A stretch of DNA of 64,000 nucleotides from Roseomonas sp. OT10. Its GTDB lineage: Bacteria > Pseudomonadota > Alphaproteobacteria > Acetobacterales > Acetobacteraceae. The notes beneath the pieces were generated by a model. That model had not been told where the DNA came from and searched no databases. It saw only the letters and a list, made by a program, of their open reading frames with translations. Shown one piece after another: positions 1 through 8,494 of this stretch. The translations under genes were made by a program, and so were the position numbers. Numbering within the stretch: position 1 is the first letter of the stretch; each line of letters begins with the position of its first letter. The stretch covers positions 1,384,001 to 1,448,000 of the forward strand of contig NZ_CP087719.1 in the NCBI RefSeq assembly GCF_020991085.1, read 5' to 3'.

Positions 1-142
1 CGCGGGTGGGCCACGGTCCAACCGCGCTTCCGCTTGCAGAGGCCCGGACCGACTCCAGCCGGACGGGTCAAGATCACCTCGCCGGCCCAGGCTGCCCGCC
101 CGCCGGCCCCACAGGAGCGGCAGAGCTCCAGGAGACCGAGAC
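1..142. other. non-coding leader before rpsM
   Basis: No reading frame here looks like a protein. The stretch separates rpsM from whatever lies upstream (adk or secY in most alphaproteobacteria, not visible). It ends in an AGGAG ribosome binding site at about 130-134, which sets the GTG start of rpsM. I see no clear promoter or attenuator hairpin. Confidence 0.5.
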
Positions 143-520
143 GTGGCGCGCATCGCCGGCGTGAACATCCCGACCAACAAGCGTGTGCAGATCTCCCTGC
201 GCTACATCTATGGCATCGGCCCGAAGAACGCGGTCGAGATCTGCGAGAAGCTCGGCATCCCGGCCGAGCGTCGCGTGAACCAGCTGACCGACGACGAGAT
301 CCTCCGCATCCGCGAGATGATCGACCGCGACTACCGGGTCGAGGGCGACCTGCGTCGCGAGGTCGCGATGAACATCAAGCGGCTGATGGACATGGCCTGC
401 TACCGCGGCCTGCGCCACCGCCGCGGCCTGCCGGTCCGCGGCCAGCGCACGCACACCAATGCGCGCACGCGCAAGGGCAAGGCGGTCGCGATCGCCGGCA
501 AGAAGAAGGTGACGAAGTAA
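143..520 (+). CDS. rpsM: 30S ribosomal protein S13
   Basis: Small-subunit head protein that contacts the 50S subunit and P-site tRNA. The 125-residue product starts ARIAGVNIP after a GTG initiator and carries the family signature [19 protein letters not shown] near the C-terminus, ending in a lysine-rich tail. Length is normal for the family. An AGGAG Shine-Dalgarno lies about 9 nt before the GTG. It is followed after a single base by rpsK, the usual alpha-operon order, so the two are surely co-transcribed and probably translationally coupled. Confidence 0.98.
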   Translation: MARIAGVNIPTNKRVQISLRYIYGIGPKNAVEICEKLGIPAERRVNQLTDDEILRIREMIDRDYRVEGDLRREVAMNIKRLMDMACYRGLRHRRGLPVRGQRTHTNARTRKGKAVAIAGKKKVTK

Positions 521-521
521 G

Positions 522-920
522 ATGGCGCGTCAGCCGCAGGCGGGGTCCCGCCCCCGCAAGAAGGAGCGCAAGAACATCGCCACCGGCGTGGCGCATGTGC
601 TCGCGACCTTCAACAACACCATCGTGACGATCACCGACAGCCAGGGCAATGCCATCGCCTGGTCGTCCTCCGGGTCGCAGGGCTTCAAGGGCAGCCGGAA
701 GTCCACCCCCTACGCCGCGCAGGTCGCGGCCGAGGATGCCGGCAAGAAGGCCCGCGAGCACGGTATGGAGACGCTGGAGATCATGGTCTCCGGTCCCGGC
801 TCGGGCCGCGAGAGCGCGCTGCGCGCCCTGCAGGCCGTCGGCTTCTACGTCACGGCGATCAAGGACGTGACCCCCATCCCGCACAACGGCTGCCGTCCGC
901 GCAAGCGGCGCCGGGTCTGA
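522..920 (+). CDS. rpsK: 30S ribosomal protein S11
   Basis: Platform protein of the 30S subunit that binds 16S rRNA near the Shine-Dalgarno helix. The 132-residue product has the conserved core ([15 protein letters not shown], the [14 protein letters not shown] segment, and the C-terminal [14 protein letters not shown] end), full length for the family. ATG start one base after the rpsM stop. Second gene of the rpsM-rpsK-rpoA-rplQ cluster. Confidence 0.98.
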   Translation: MARQPQAGSRPRKKERKNIATGVAHVLATFNNTIVTITDSQGNAIAWSSSGSQGFKGSRKSTPYAAQVAAEDAGKKAREHGMETLEIMVSGPGSGRESALRALQAVGFYVTAIKDVTPIPHNGCRPRKRRRV

Positions 921-946
921 GCGGAGCGGCAGCAGGAGAGACAGAC

Positions 947-1963
947 GTGCTGGACCGCAACTGGCGTTCCCTGATCAAGCCCGAGCGCCTGGATGTCGAT
1001 CCGGGTGCCGATCCCACGCGTACCGCCACCCTGGTCGCGGAGCCGCTGGAGCGCGGCTTCGGCCAGACGCTCGGCAATGCGCTTCGCCGTATCCTGCTCT
1101 CCTCGCTGCAGGGCGCGGCCGTCACGGCCGTGAAGATCGAGGGCGCGCTGCACGAGTTCTCCTCGCTGCAGGGCGTGCAGGAGGATGTCACGGACATCGT
1201 CCTCAACATCAAGCGCCTCGCCATCCGGATGCCGGGGGAGGGGACCAAGCGCCTCGCCCTCGAGGCGACCGGCCCGGGCGAGGTGACCGCCGGCCAGATC
1301 CAGGTCACCGGCGACATCGAGATCGCCAACCCCGACCTTGTGATCTGCACGCTCGACGACGGCGCCAAGCTGTCGATGGAGCTGACGGTCGCCACCGGCA
1401 AGGGCTACGTGCCCGCGTCGGAGAACCGGACCGAGGACCAGGAGATCGGCGTGATCCCGGTGGACGCGATCTACTCGCCCGTCCGCCGTGTCGCCTTCCA
1501 GGTGCAGCCGACCCGCGTCGGCCAGCGCACGGACTACGACAAGCTGGTGCTGACGGTGGAGACGGACGGCACGGTCACGCCGGATGACGCCGTGGCGCTC
1601 GCCGCCCGCATCCTGCAGGACCAGCTGCAGCTCTTCATCAACTTCGACGAGCCGCGCGAGGCCAAGGTGGCGGAGGTCGAGGACGACCTGCCGTTCAACC
1701 GCAACCTGCTGCGCAAGGTCGACGAGCTGGAGCTGTCCGTCCGTTCGGCGAACTGCCTGAAGAACGACAACATCGTCTATATCGGCGACCTCGTGCAGAA
1801 GTCTGAGCAGGAGATGCTCCGGACCCCGAATTTCGGGCGCAAGTCGCTGAACGAGATCAAGGAGGTCCTCGCCTCCATGGGTCTCTCCCTGGGCATGACC
1901 GTGACCGGCTGGCCGCCCGAGAACATCGAGGACCTGGCCCGCAAGGTCGAAGAGCCCTTCTGA
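947..1963 (+). CDS. rpoA: DNA-directed RNA polymerase alpha subunit
   Basis: Scaffold subunit of RNA polymerase, dimerising through the N-terminal domain and contacting regulators and UP elements through the C-terminal domain. The 338-residue protein shows the N-terminal dimerisation/beta-binding part ([19 protein letters not shown] near residues 36-54) and the C-terminal HhH domain ([18 protein letters not shown] near residues 290-307). Length is normal. It starts with GTG, preceded by AGGAGAG at 934-940. Lies 26 nt after rpsK in the same operon. Confidence 0.98.
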   Translation: MLDRNWRSLIKPERLDVDPGADPTRTATLVAEPLERGFGQTLGNALRRILLSSLQGAAVTAVKIEGALHEFSSLQGVQEDVTDIVLNIKRLAIRMPGEGTKRLALEATGPGEVTAGQIQVTGDIEIANPDLVICTLDDGAKLSMELTVATGKGYVPASENRTEDQEIGVIPVDAIYSPVRRVAFQVQPTRVGQRTDYDKLVLTVETDGTVTPDDAVALAARILQDQLQLFINFDEPREAKVAEVEDDLPFNRNLLRKVDELELSVRSANCLKNDNIVYIGDLVQKSEQEMLRTPNFGRKSLNEIKEVLASMGLSLGMTVTGWPPENIEDLARKVEEPF

Positions 1964-1990
1964 GGCCGAGCAGGAAGAGAGTAGAAGACA

Positions 1991-2416
1991 ATGCGTCACG
2001 GGATGGCCGGCCGGAAGCTCGGCGTCACCTCCAGCCACCGGATCGCCATGTTCCGGAACATGGCGACCTCGCTGCTCAAGCATGAGCAGATCACCACCAC
2101 CCTGCCCAAGGCGAAGGAGCTGCGCCCCTACGTCGAGCGCATCATCACGCTGGGCAAGCGCGGCAGCCTGCACGACCGCCGCCAGGCGCTCGCGCAGATC
2201 CGCGACGACAAGGTGGTGGCCAAGCTGTTCGGCCCGATCGCCGAGCGCTACGCGACCCGCCAGGGCGGCTACACCCGCGTGCTGCGCGCCGGCGTCCGCT
2301 ACGGCGATGCCGCCGAGATGGCGATCATCGAGCTGGTCGACCGCGACCCGGCCGCCAAGGGCCAGGACAGCGGTCCGAAGCCGGAGCGCGACGAGGAGCA
2401 GCAGGAGGCGGCGTGA
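1991..2416 (+). CDS. rplQ: 50S ribosomal protein L17
   Basis: Large-subunit protein near the exit-tunnel region. The 141-residue product begins [17 protein letters not shown] and keeps the family core ([19 protein letters not shown], and [18 protein letters not shown]), with an acidic, glutamine/glutamate-rich tail typical of alphaproteobacteria. It is the last ribosomal gene of the cluster. Its stop codon overlaps the GTG start of the next gene (GTGA, 2413-2416). Confidence 0.98.
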   Translation: MRHGMAGRKLGVTSSHRIAMFRNMATSLLKHEQITTTLPKAKELRPYVERIITLGKRGSLHDRRQALAQIRDDKVVAKLFGPIAERYATRQGGYTRVLRAGVRYGDAAEMAIIELVDRDPAAKGQDSGPKPERDEEQQEAA

Positions 2417-2883
2417 TCGCCTCTCTGCGAAGGGCTCTGCGAGGGGCGGGTGGGAGACCACCCGCCCTTCTGCTTTCGGGCCTCCTGCTGGTGGCGACGC
2501 CGGCATGGGCGGCGGGGCTGGAGAGCCTGTCCGGCCGGCCGATGCAGGACCTGGCCGCCTGGGAAGACGTGGCGCCCACCTTGCGCAGCGTGGTCCGCGG
2601 CCGGCAGCAGATGATCTTCGAGCATCTCCGCGCCCCCGGCAGCGCGGTCACGGTGGAGGACGGACTCGCCTGGGCCTGGGGCTGCGAGGGCGGCGACTGC
2701 CGCAGGGACGGGCTGTTCCTGGGCCACGATCCGGCGACCGGCGTGCTCTACATGCTTCTGGTGACGGATGGCGCGCTGGACCGCCAGGTGCCACCGCGCG
2801 GCACCGCTTGGCCGGCGACCTTCGTCCGCGCCGTGGGTACGATCCGGCCGGACCTCGCCGAACGGGTGTCCAAGGGCCGGTAG
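2413..2883 (+). CDS. secreted protein of unknown function coupled to rplQ
   Basis: The 156-residue product has an N-terminal signal peptide: basic start, hydrophobic core around residues 18-30 and an AWA-AG type cleavage site near residue 34. The mature part is short and soluble, with a CEGGDC cysteine pair (likely a disulfide in the periplasm). I do not recognise the family. The GTG start overlaps the rplQ stop and is preceded by AGGAGG inside rplQ, so it is translated together with the ribosomal operon. In many relatives a periplasmic protease gene follows rplQ; this small protein is not one. Confidence 0.8.
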   Translation: MIASLRRALRGAGGRPPALLLSGLLLVATPAWAAGLESLSGRPMQDLAAWEDVAPTLRSVVRGRQQMIFEHLRAPGSAVTVEDGLAWAWGCEGGDCRRDGLFLGHDPATGVLYMLLVTDGALDRQVPPRGTAWPATFVRAVGTIRPDLAERVSKGR

Positions 2884-3025
2884 CCGCGAAGGCCGGGAAG
2901 GCGAAATGCGTCCGACCCAACCCAGCCGGCAACGATACCGGAACGAAACAGTAGCCCGATCTGTCAGGCTGTCCCGGTTCGACGAGGGCAACTCCACTGG
3001 CCGATACGGATGGCGGGATGCGCTG

Positions 3026-3415
3026 ATCCGTGCCGGCGCGGGGTGCGCCCGTGGCCCGGGGGCAAGGCTCCGCCTCGCCCCCGATACCCCCACTCCGCCA
3101 GGACCCTGCGGGCCCTGGACCCGAAGGGCGCTGCCGCGGGACAGCCTGACACGGGGTCACAGCGCCGAGGAGCCATGCTCCTCGGCGGGACCGGCCGCCG
3201 CCCTCGCTGAAGCTTTTTCAGGGTCCCGCCTGTCCACGTTCCGTCAGGGTTCAGCCCGTAGGCTGATGCCTACCGGAAGCACCAGACTCCCAGCGGGGAC
3301 CGGGGCCCGCTTGTGGCCCCGGCAGGGGAGGGTCTGGGAGGGGACGGCGTCCCCTCCCGGTGCCGACGCCCGAACACCACAGCACGACGGGTCAGGTCAT
3401 CCCGCCAGCGGTATG
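3026..3415 (+). repeat. dispersed hairpin-rich repeat, copy 1
   Basis: About 390 bp clearly related, with scattered mismatches and short indels, to 13892-14295 in the same orientation. Inside are conserved inverted repeats: an 11-bp perfect stem with 3-nt loop at 3163-3187 (arm CGCCGAGGAGC), an 8-bp stem at 3300-3322 (arm CCGGGGCC, 7-nt loop) and a 10-bp stem with 3-nt loop at 3336-3358 (arm GGGAGGGGAC). No reading frame is conserved well enough to be a protein. It fills most of the 621-bp gap 2884-3504, whose remainder holds nothing I recognise, and lies between two convergent genes. It may act as a bidirectional terminator or be a small non-autonomous mobile element. Confidence 0.85.
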
Positions 3416-3504
3416 ATTATCGATTCGGCCCAGGCCGGATCGCGGCTGACCGGTTGCACTTGCTCCAGTGCGGCTTCGTACCCGCGCGTGCCCTCCGCCT
3501 TCGC

Positions 3505-4131
3505 TCATGTCCCTCCGGACAGCTTGGCGTAGGAGGTCATGAGGTTGCGGTAGTCGGGGATGTGCTGGGAGAACAGCGCGCCCAGCCCCTCGACGTCGTT
3601 GCGCCAGTCACGGTGCAGCTCGCCGGCGAGCCCGAACCAGGTCATCAGTTGCGCCCCAGCCGCGGACATGCGGTCCCAGGCGGAATGACGCGTCAGCTCG
3701 TTGAAGGTGCCCGAGGCATCGGTCACCACGAAGACATCGAAGCCCTCCGCCAGGGCGGACAGCGCCGGGAAGGCGACGCAGACCTCGGTGACGACGCCCG
3801 CGATGATGAGCTGCTTCCGCCCGGTGGCCTTCACCGCGCGCGTGAAGTCCTCGTTGTCCCAGGCGTTGATCTGCCCGGGGCGCGCGATGAAGGGCGCATC
3901 GGGGAAGGCCTCGCGCAGCTCCGGGACGATGGGGCCGTTCGGGCCGTCCTCGAAGCTGGTCGTCAGGATGGTCGGAAGCTTGAAGTACCTCGCCAGATCC
4001 GCCACCGCCAGGACGTTGTTCTTGAAGCGGTCCGGGTCGATGTCGCGGACCAGGGAGAGCAGCCCGGTCTGATGGTCGACCAGCAGCATCGCGGCCTGGT
4101 CCTTGTCGAGCCTCACATAGGGCTTCGCCAT
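3505..4131 (-). CDS. isochorismatase-family cysteine hydrolase (YcaC-like)
   Basis: The 208-residue protein is a cysteine hydrolase of the isochorismatase superfamily, closest by eye to E. coli YcaC, an octameric hydrolase of unknown substrate. Asp19 (in LLVDHQTG), Cys118 (in VVTEVCVAF) and the intervening lysine form the expected catalytic triad, and the GTFNELTRHSAWDRM segment is the YcaC-type signature. Length is normal. Start is supported by a GGAAGG box upstream. It follows the pirin gene by 70 nt on the same strand, a spacer containing a run of nine G. Co-expression with pirin suggests a stress or detoxification role, which is inference. Confidence 0.92.
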   Translation of the reverse strand: MAKPYVRLDKDQAAMLLVDHQTGLLSLVRDIDPDRFKNNVLAVADLARYFKLPTILTTSFEDGPNGPIVPELREAFPDAPFIARPGQINAWDNEDFTRAVKATGRKQLIIAGVVTEVCVAFPALSALAEGFDVFVVTDASGTFNELTRHSAWDRMSAAGAQLMTWFGLAGELHRDWRNDVEGLGALFSQHIPDYRNLMTSYAKLSGGT

Positions 4132-4201
4132 GGTGTTTCCTTCCGGCGGGCGGGGGGGGGAAGCCTGCCCCGGTGCCCGCCAGGGCCGGGGCAGGGAAAC
4201 G

Positions 4202-5080
4202 TCAGGCGGCGTCGGCAGGAGGGAGGCGGCCGAAGCGCCCGGCCTGGAAATCTCCCATCGCCTGCCGGATCTCCTCCTGTGTGTTCATCACGAAGGGACC
4301 ATAGGCGGCCACCGGCTCGTCGATCGGCTCGCCCGAAAGGACGAGCAACTTCGCCGCCCCGCTCGCCGCGACCGTCACGGGGCCACCCTCGGGCCCGAAC
4401 AGCAGCGTCTGCCCGGCATGCACGGGGTGGCGGCCATCGGCCTCCGCGCTGCCGTCCAGCACGACGATGGCGAGGGTGCGGCCTTCCGGCACGTCGATCC
4501 TGACGGAGCCGGCGGCTTCCAGGCGCACGTCCAAGATGTCGACGGGCGTGAAGCTGCGCGCGGGACCACGGGTCCCGCCGAAGGCGCCCGCGATCACCCG
4601 GACGCGCCCCGCGCCGTCCGGCAGCGCGACCGAGGGGATCGCGGCATCGGCCAGCGTCTGGTAGCCGGGCTCCGCACCCTTGTCGCGCGCCGGCAGGTTC
4701 ACCCAGAGCTGGACCATCTCGAAGCGCCCGCCGCGCGCGGCGAAGGCGGGGGAGTGGAACTCCGCATGCACGATGCCGGCGGCCGCGGTCATCCACTGCA
4801 CGTCGCCCGGGCCGATCACCCCGCCGGCGCCGGTGGAATCCCGGTGCTCCACCTCGCCGTCATAGACGATGGTGACCGTCTCGAAGCCCTTGTGCGGATG
4901 CGCCCCCACCCCGCGCCGCGCGGTCGTCGGCTCGAAGCGGTGGGGGCCGGCATGGTCGAGCATGAGGAAGGGGCTGACGTGGCGGCCCTGGTCGTGATGG
5001 GAGAGCATGGTGCGGACGGGAAAGCCGTCCCCGACCCAGTGCGGACGAGGCGCGCTGTAGACCCCGAGTAGCTTGCGCAT
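4202..5080 (-). CDS. pirin family protein
   Basis: Bicupin of 292 residues. The N-terminal cupin has the metal-binding histidines in HPHKGFETVTI and the HRDSTGAGGVIGPGDVQWM segment, with a later HAEFHS histidine pair, all diagnostic of pirins. Bacterial pirins are iron enzymes, some with quercetin 2,3-dioxygenase activity; the substrate cannot be read from sequence. It is divergent from the LysR gene at 5195, and the 114-bp space between them probably holds the control sites, so the LysR protein is its likely regulator. It is probably transcribed with the downstream hydrolase gene. Confidence 0.92.
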   Translation of the reverse strand: MRKLLGVYSAPRPHWVGDGFPVRTMLSHHDQGRHVSPFLMLDHAGPHRFEPTTARRGVGAHPHKGFETVTIVYDGEVEHRDSTGAGGVIGPGDVQWMTAAAGIVHAEFHSPAFAARGGRFEMVQLWVNLPARDKGAEPGYQTLADAAIPSVALPDGAGRVRVIAGAFGGTRGPARSFTPVDILDVRLEAAGSVRIDVPEGRTLAIVVLDGSAEADGRHPVHAGQTLLFGPEGGPVTVAASGAAKLLVLSGEPIDEPVAAYGPFVMNTQEEIRQAMGDFQAGRFGRLPPADAA

Positions 5081-5171
5081 GACTTGGACTCCCCAGATGG
5101 CGTTTGGCCACCTGCCGCAGCCAAGCTATGCATCCGCCAATCCGTCCGCAGGGCCCGGTATCCGGTCACTC

Positions 5172-5189
5172 TGTCCCAGGGATAGGACA
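5172..5189. promoter_or_regulatory. candidate LysR operator, TGTCC-N8-GGACA
   Basis: An interrupted inverted repeat (TGTCC at 5172-5176, GGACA at 5185-5189) lies a few bases before the LysR start, in the region shared with the divergent pirin gene. The spacing and position fit LysR-type autoregulation. Only the palindrome is seen; binding is inferred. Confidence 0.35.
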
Positions 5190-5194
5190 ATCGG

Positions 5195-6169
5195 ATGCAG
5201 GACCTGAACGACCTCTACTACTTCGTGCAGGTGGTCGAGGCTGGCGGCTTCGCTGCGGCGGCCCGCCGCCTGGGGATGCCGCGCTCCCGCCTCAGCCGGC
5301 GGATCGGGCTGCTGGAGGATCGGCTGGGCGTCCGGCTGATCCAGCGCTCCACGCGCCGCTTCCAGGTGACCGAGATCGGCCGCGAGTATCACCGGCACTG
5401 CGTGGCCATGCTGGTGGAGGCGGAGGCGGCACAGGACGCGATCGACCGGCGCCACGCCCGGCCGCGGGGCATCGTGCGGGTCACCTGCCCCACCACGCTG
5501 CTGCATTTCCAGGTCGGCGCGATGATCGCCCGCTTCATGGCCGCCTGCCCGGAGGTGGAGCTGCACCTGGAGGGCACGAACCGCCGCGTGGACCTGATCG
5601 GCGAGGGCGTGGACCTGGCCTTCCGCGTGCGCTTCCCCCCGCTGGAGGATAGCGGGCTGGTCATGCGCGAGCTGGGCCCGAGCCCGCAGCGCATCGTCGC
5701 GGCGCCCTCGCTCCTCGCCGGCTCCGGCAGGCCCGCCACGCCCGCGGAGCTGGCCGGCCTGCCCAGCCTCGGCTGGCATGCCGGGCGGGAGGAGTATGCC
5801 TGGCACCTCCGGCGCGCGGACGGCGCGCAGGCGGCGATCCACCATCGCCCCCGCTTCCTGTCGGAGGATATGGAGAGCCTGCGCCAGGCGGCGCTGGCCG
5901 GAATCGGCGTGGTCCAGCTTCCCTCGATGGTCGTGGACGACGACCTGGGACGCGGCGCGCTGGTCGAGCTGGTGCCGGGCTGGGCGCCGCGGGAGGGGCT
6001 GATCCACCTCGTCTTCCCGACGCGGCGCGGCCTGCTGCCCGCGACCCGCGCCTTCATCGACCACGTCGCGCGGGAGTACGAGGCGCTGGCAGATCCTGCC
6101 CCGGCACCTGGACGGCCCCCCGCTCCGCCGCCCGGCGGCAGAACCGGCCGAAGCCGTAGCCGAGATTGA
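5195..6169 (+). CDS. LysR-family transcriptional regulator
   Basis: 324 residues. Winged helix-turn-helix at residues 1-60 (DLNDLYYFVQVVEAGGFAAA, then PRSRLSRRIGLLEDRLGVRL), followed by the two-lobed LysR substrate-binding domain. The HTH and the linker resemble the AaeR/DsdC-like branch that often controls a divergently transcribed enzyme gene; here pirin/YcaC-like hydrolase. The last 30 or so residues after REYEALA are a Pro/Gly/Arg-rich tail. On the opposite strand these bases encode the remnant of a methyltransferase, so the tail looks acquired by read-through after a deletion. Confidence 0.93.
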   Translation: MQDLNDLYYFVQVVEAGGFAAAARRLGMPRSRLSRRIGLLEDRLGVRLIQRSTRRFQVTEIGREYHRHCVAMLVEAEAAQDAIDRRHARPRGIVRVTCPTTLLHFQVGAMIARFMAACPEVELHLEGTNRRVDLIGEGVDLAFRVRFPPLEDSGLVMRELGPSPQRIVAAPSLLAGSGRPATPAELAGLPSLGWHAGREEYAWHLRRADGAQAAIHHRPRFLSEDMESLRQAALAGIGVVQLPSMVVDDDLGRGALVELVPGWAPREGLIHLVFPTRRGLLPATRAFIDHVAREYEALADPAPAPGRPPAPPPGGRTGRSRSRD

Positions 6170-6314
6170 TGACGTGCGCCCCCGCCAGCGGCGGCAGCAG
6201 GGCGCGCAGCGCCGGCCATTCCGGCGCCCCGTCCAGCCCTGCCACCGAGCGCGGCAGGCGGCTGTAGCCGGCGAAGAAGCCGGGCTCGCCGTCGGTGTTC
6301 TGCGCGAAGGCTAC
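6090..6314 (-). pseudogene. 5' fragment of a class I SAM methyltransferase gene
   Basis: On the minus strand, downstream of the ABC receptor gene, the frame reads AFAQNTDGEPGFFAGYSRL, then LDGAPEWPALRALLPPLAG and HVINLGYGFGRFCRRAAERGA. This matches the N-terminus of BioC/UbiE-like class I methyltransferases, whose motif I is normally V-L-D-L-G-C-G-x-G; here the Asp and Cys are replaced (INLGYGFG). There is no start codon at the expected place (a GTA stands there, overlapping the TAG stop of the receptor gene) and the homology stops after about 75 residues, inside the LysR 3' end. I read it as the stump of a deleted gene. Confidence is limited because it rests on recognition by eye. Confidence 0.6.
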
Positions 6315-7909
6315 CCCCGCCTCACCCCGAAGAAGAGGGGCGCCCCGGGCGGCATGCCGGTCAGGTCGTTCTTGTAGGCGGTCAGGGTCCGGTACTCCCC
6401 CAACGGGACATAGGGCACGTCCTGCATGGCCTGGATCTGCATCGCCTCGCAGATCCGCTTCTGCGCCGCCGTGTCCGGGGCGGCGATCCAGTCCTGGCGC
6501 AGCGATTCCAGGGCCGGGCTGTCCGGCCAGCCGAACCAGGCCCGCGCCCCGTTGGCGCGCAGGCCGAGATGCCCGCCCGGGTCGATGGTGTTGCTCAGGC
6601 TGGTGACGAAGACGCTCCACCCGCCCTTGTCGAGCGGGCCCTTGTTGCCACGCCGCTGGCTGACCGTGCCCCAGTCCCCCGACTGCACCTCCACGTTCAT
6701 GCCCACCTCGCGCAGCGTGTGCCCCGCGACCTCGGCCAGCCCCTTCAGCGTGGCGTAGTCATCCGCTTGCAGCACCACCACCTTCTCCCCCGCATAGCCG
6801 GCGGCGGCGAGGTCGCGCCTTACCTTGGCGAGGTCGCGCTTGCCGGTCAGCGGCTCCAGCGCCGCCTTGCTGGCCATGGGCGAGTCGGAGGTGAAGAACC
6901 CGACCCCGATCTCCCAGGCCGCCGGGTCCGTGCCGTAGGCGGCGGACATGAAGTCCTCCTGGCTGATCGCGCCCAGCAGCGCCCGCCGGATGGCCGGCTT
7001 GTCGAAGGGCGGCTGGAGCCAGTTGAAGCGCAGGATGCAGCCGAACAGATCCTCGCACAGCCGCACGGTCAGGGCGCGGTGGCGCTTCAGCATGGGCTGG
7101 AGGTCGTTGCTGGTCGTCTCCAGCCAGTCCACCTCGCCCGCCATCAGCGCGGCGGCGGCGGTCGCCTGGTCGGGGATGATGGACCATTCCACCCGGTCGA
7201 AATGCGCGACCTTCGGCCCGGCCAGCCGGTCCGGGGCGCCGCCGGGACGGGGAAGATAGCCCTCGAATCGGGCATAGGCGGCGCGGGCGCCGGCCATCCG
7301 CTCCTCGGCCAGGAAGCGGTAGGGGCCGCTGCCCACCATCTCCGTCACCTGCTTCGTCGGCTCCGTCGCCGCCAGCCGCTCCGGCATCACGACGCAGATC
7401 GAGGCGCCGTTCTTCCCCAGCGCCGCCGGCAGGTTCGGGAAGGGCTGCCTCAGCCGGAAGCGCAGCCGGCGGTCGTCCAGCGCCGCGATCTCGTGCGAGC
7501 GGGCGATCACCTCCTGCCCGTACATGTCGCGCGCCCCCCAGCGCCTCACGCTCGCCACCGCATCCTTTGCCCGCACCGGCTCGCCATCGTGGAAGCGCAG
7601 CCCCTCGCGCAGCGTCATGGTCCAGGTCAGGCCGTCATCCTCGACCGTATGCCCCTCGACCATCTGGGGCTGCGGCCGGAAGGCGGTGTCGAGCCCGTAG
7701 AGCGAGTCGAAGACCATGTTGGCGTGGCAGGTCGTCACCGCCGCCGTGGTGAAGACCGGGTCCAGCACGGCGAGATCCGCCTGCGGCACGAAGCGCAGCA
7801 CCCGCGGCCCCTGGGATGCCGCCAGGCGCGGTGCCGCCAGGGCGGGGGCGGCCAGTACCGCGCCGAGGAGCATCCGGCGCGAAGGGCCGAGGCAAACCGG
7901 GGTGGTCAT
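6311..7909 (-). CDS. ABC transporter substrate-binding protein (SBP_bac_5, dipeptide/oligopeptide type)
   Basis: 532 residues. A Tat-type signal (PSRRMLLGAVLAAPALA) is followed by a family 5 solute-binding protein: TLREGLRFHDGEPVRAKDAV, GSGPYRF and a C-terminal WSVFVTSLSNTIDPGG segment. Such proteins bring peptides, nickel, glutathione or opine-like ligands to a Dpp/Opp-type permease in the periplasm. No permease or ATPase genes are adjacent, so it is an orphan receptor. The frame stays open far upstream, but the signal peptide fixes the start at 7909. The stop codon overlaps the methyltransferase remnant. Confidence 0.9.
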   Translation of the reverse strand: MTTPVCLGPSRRMLLGAVLAAPALAAPRLAASQGPRVLRFVPQADLAVLDPVFTTAAVTTCHANMVFDSLYGLDTAFRPQPQMVEGHTVEDDGLTWTMTLREGLRFHDGEPVRAKDAVASVRRWGARDMYGQEVIARSHEIAALDDRRLRFRLRQPFPNLPAALGKNGASICVVMPERLAATEPTKQVTEMVGSGPYRFLAEERMAGARAAYARFEGYLPRPGGAPDRLAGPKVAHFDRVEWSIIPDQATAAAALMAGEVDWLETTSNDLQPMLKRHRALTVRLCEDLFGCILRFNWLQPPFDKPAIRRALLGAISQEDFMSAAYGTDPAAWEIGVGFFTSDSPMASKAALEPLTGKRDLAKVRRDLAAAGYAGEKVVVLQADDYATLKGLAEVAGHTLREVGMNVEVQSGDWGTVSQRRGNKGPLDKGGWSVFVTSLSNTIDPGGHLGLRANGARAWFGWPDSPALESLRQDWIAAPDTAAQKRICEAMQIQAMQDVPYVPLGEYRTLTAYKNDLTGMPPGAPLFFGVRRG

Positions 7910-8066
7910 GCGGATTCTCCCAGGCCGGGCCGGTGTCCCGCGGCCGGAGGCGGACACCTCCGGTGCGGACTCTCGCGCGGCGGTCCCGGCGTCGACGCCA
8001 CGGCCAAGGTTCCCGGCGCGGCCGTCCCGCGTCAACCGGCGGCGGCCCCGCATGCCCCGTCCGGCG

Positions 8067-8386
8067 TCATGCCGCCTCGCAGGCCAGCGCCCGCGGCGAA
8101 TCCCCGGGATACGGCGCCCGGCCGTCGGGGAAGGCGGCCGCACGCGCGGCGACGCCAGATGCGAGGCCACGGCCTCCGGGCCGCGCCAGCGCTCGACCAC
8201 GACGACGTCCAGCGGAGCGTCGAAGCCCGTATGGGTCTCGATGCCGAGGCAGCCCGGCTCCCTCTGCTGCGCCCCAAGACAGGTGGGGAGCAGCCGCGCC
8301 AAGTGGGGCCGGCCCGCCGGGCGCAGCCGGATGGTGGAGAGGATCGGCAGCCCGCGCTCCGGGCGGATCGGTGCCCGGACGGTCAT
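8067..8386 (-). pseudogene. frameshifted antibiotic-biosynthesis-monooxygenase (ABM) domain protein
   Basis: From ATG 8386 the protein reads as a small ABM-family ferredoxin-like monooxygenase: LPILSTIRLRPAG, QQREPGCLGIETH, VVVVERWRGPEAVASHLASP. After about 80 residues (near 8141) the frame turns into implausible Arg/Pro-rich sequence and runs on into the next gene. Adding one base near 8141 restores AAAFPDGRAPYPGDSPRALA followed by CEAA and a TGA at 8067-8069, giving 106 residues, the usual ABM length. Either a true one-base deletion or a sequencing error. Intact relatives are dimeric quinol or heme-type monooxygenases or simple detoxification proteins. Confidence 0.7.
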
Positions 8387-8494
8387 GCCCCCCTACGGGC
8401 GGCGAGGCCGTCCGGATGCAACCACGGCCGGGACCGGCGCGAAAGGATGCGGAGCAGATGCGCCGCGCCGCGCCGCATGCCAGGATCGGCGGCG

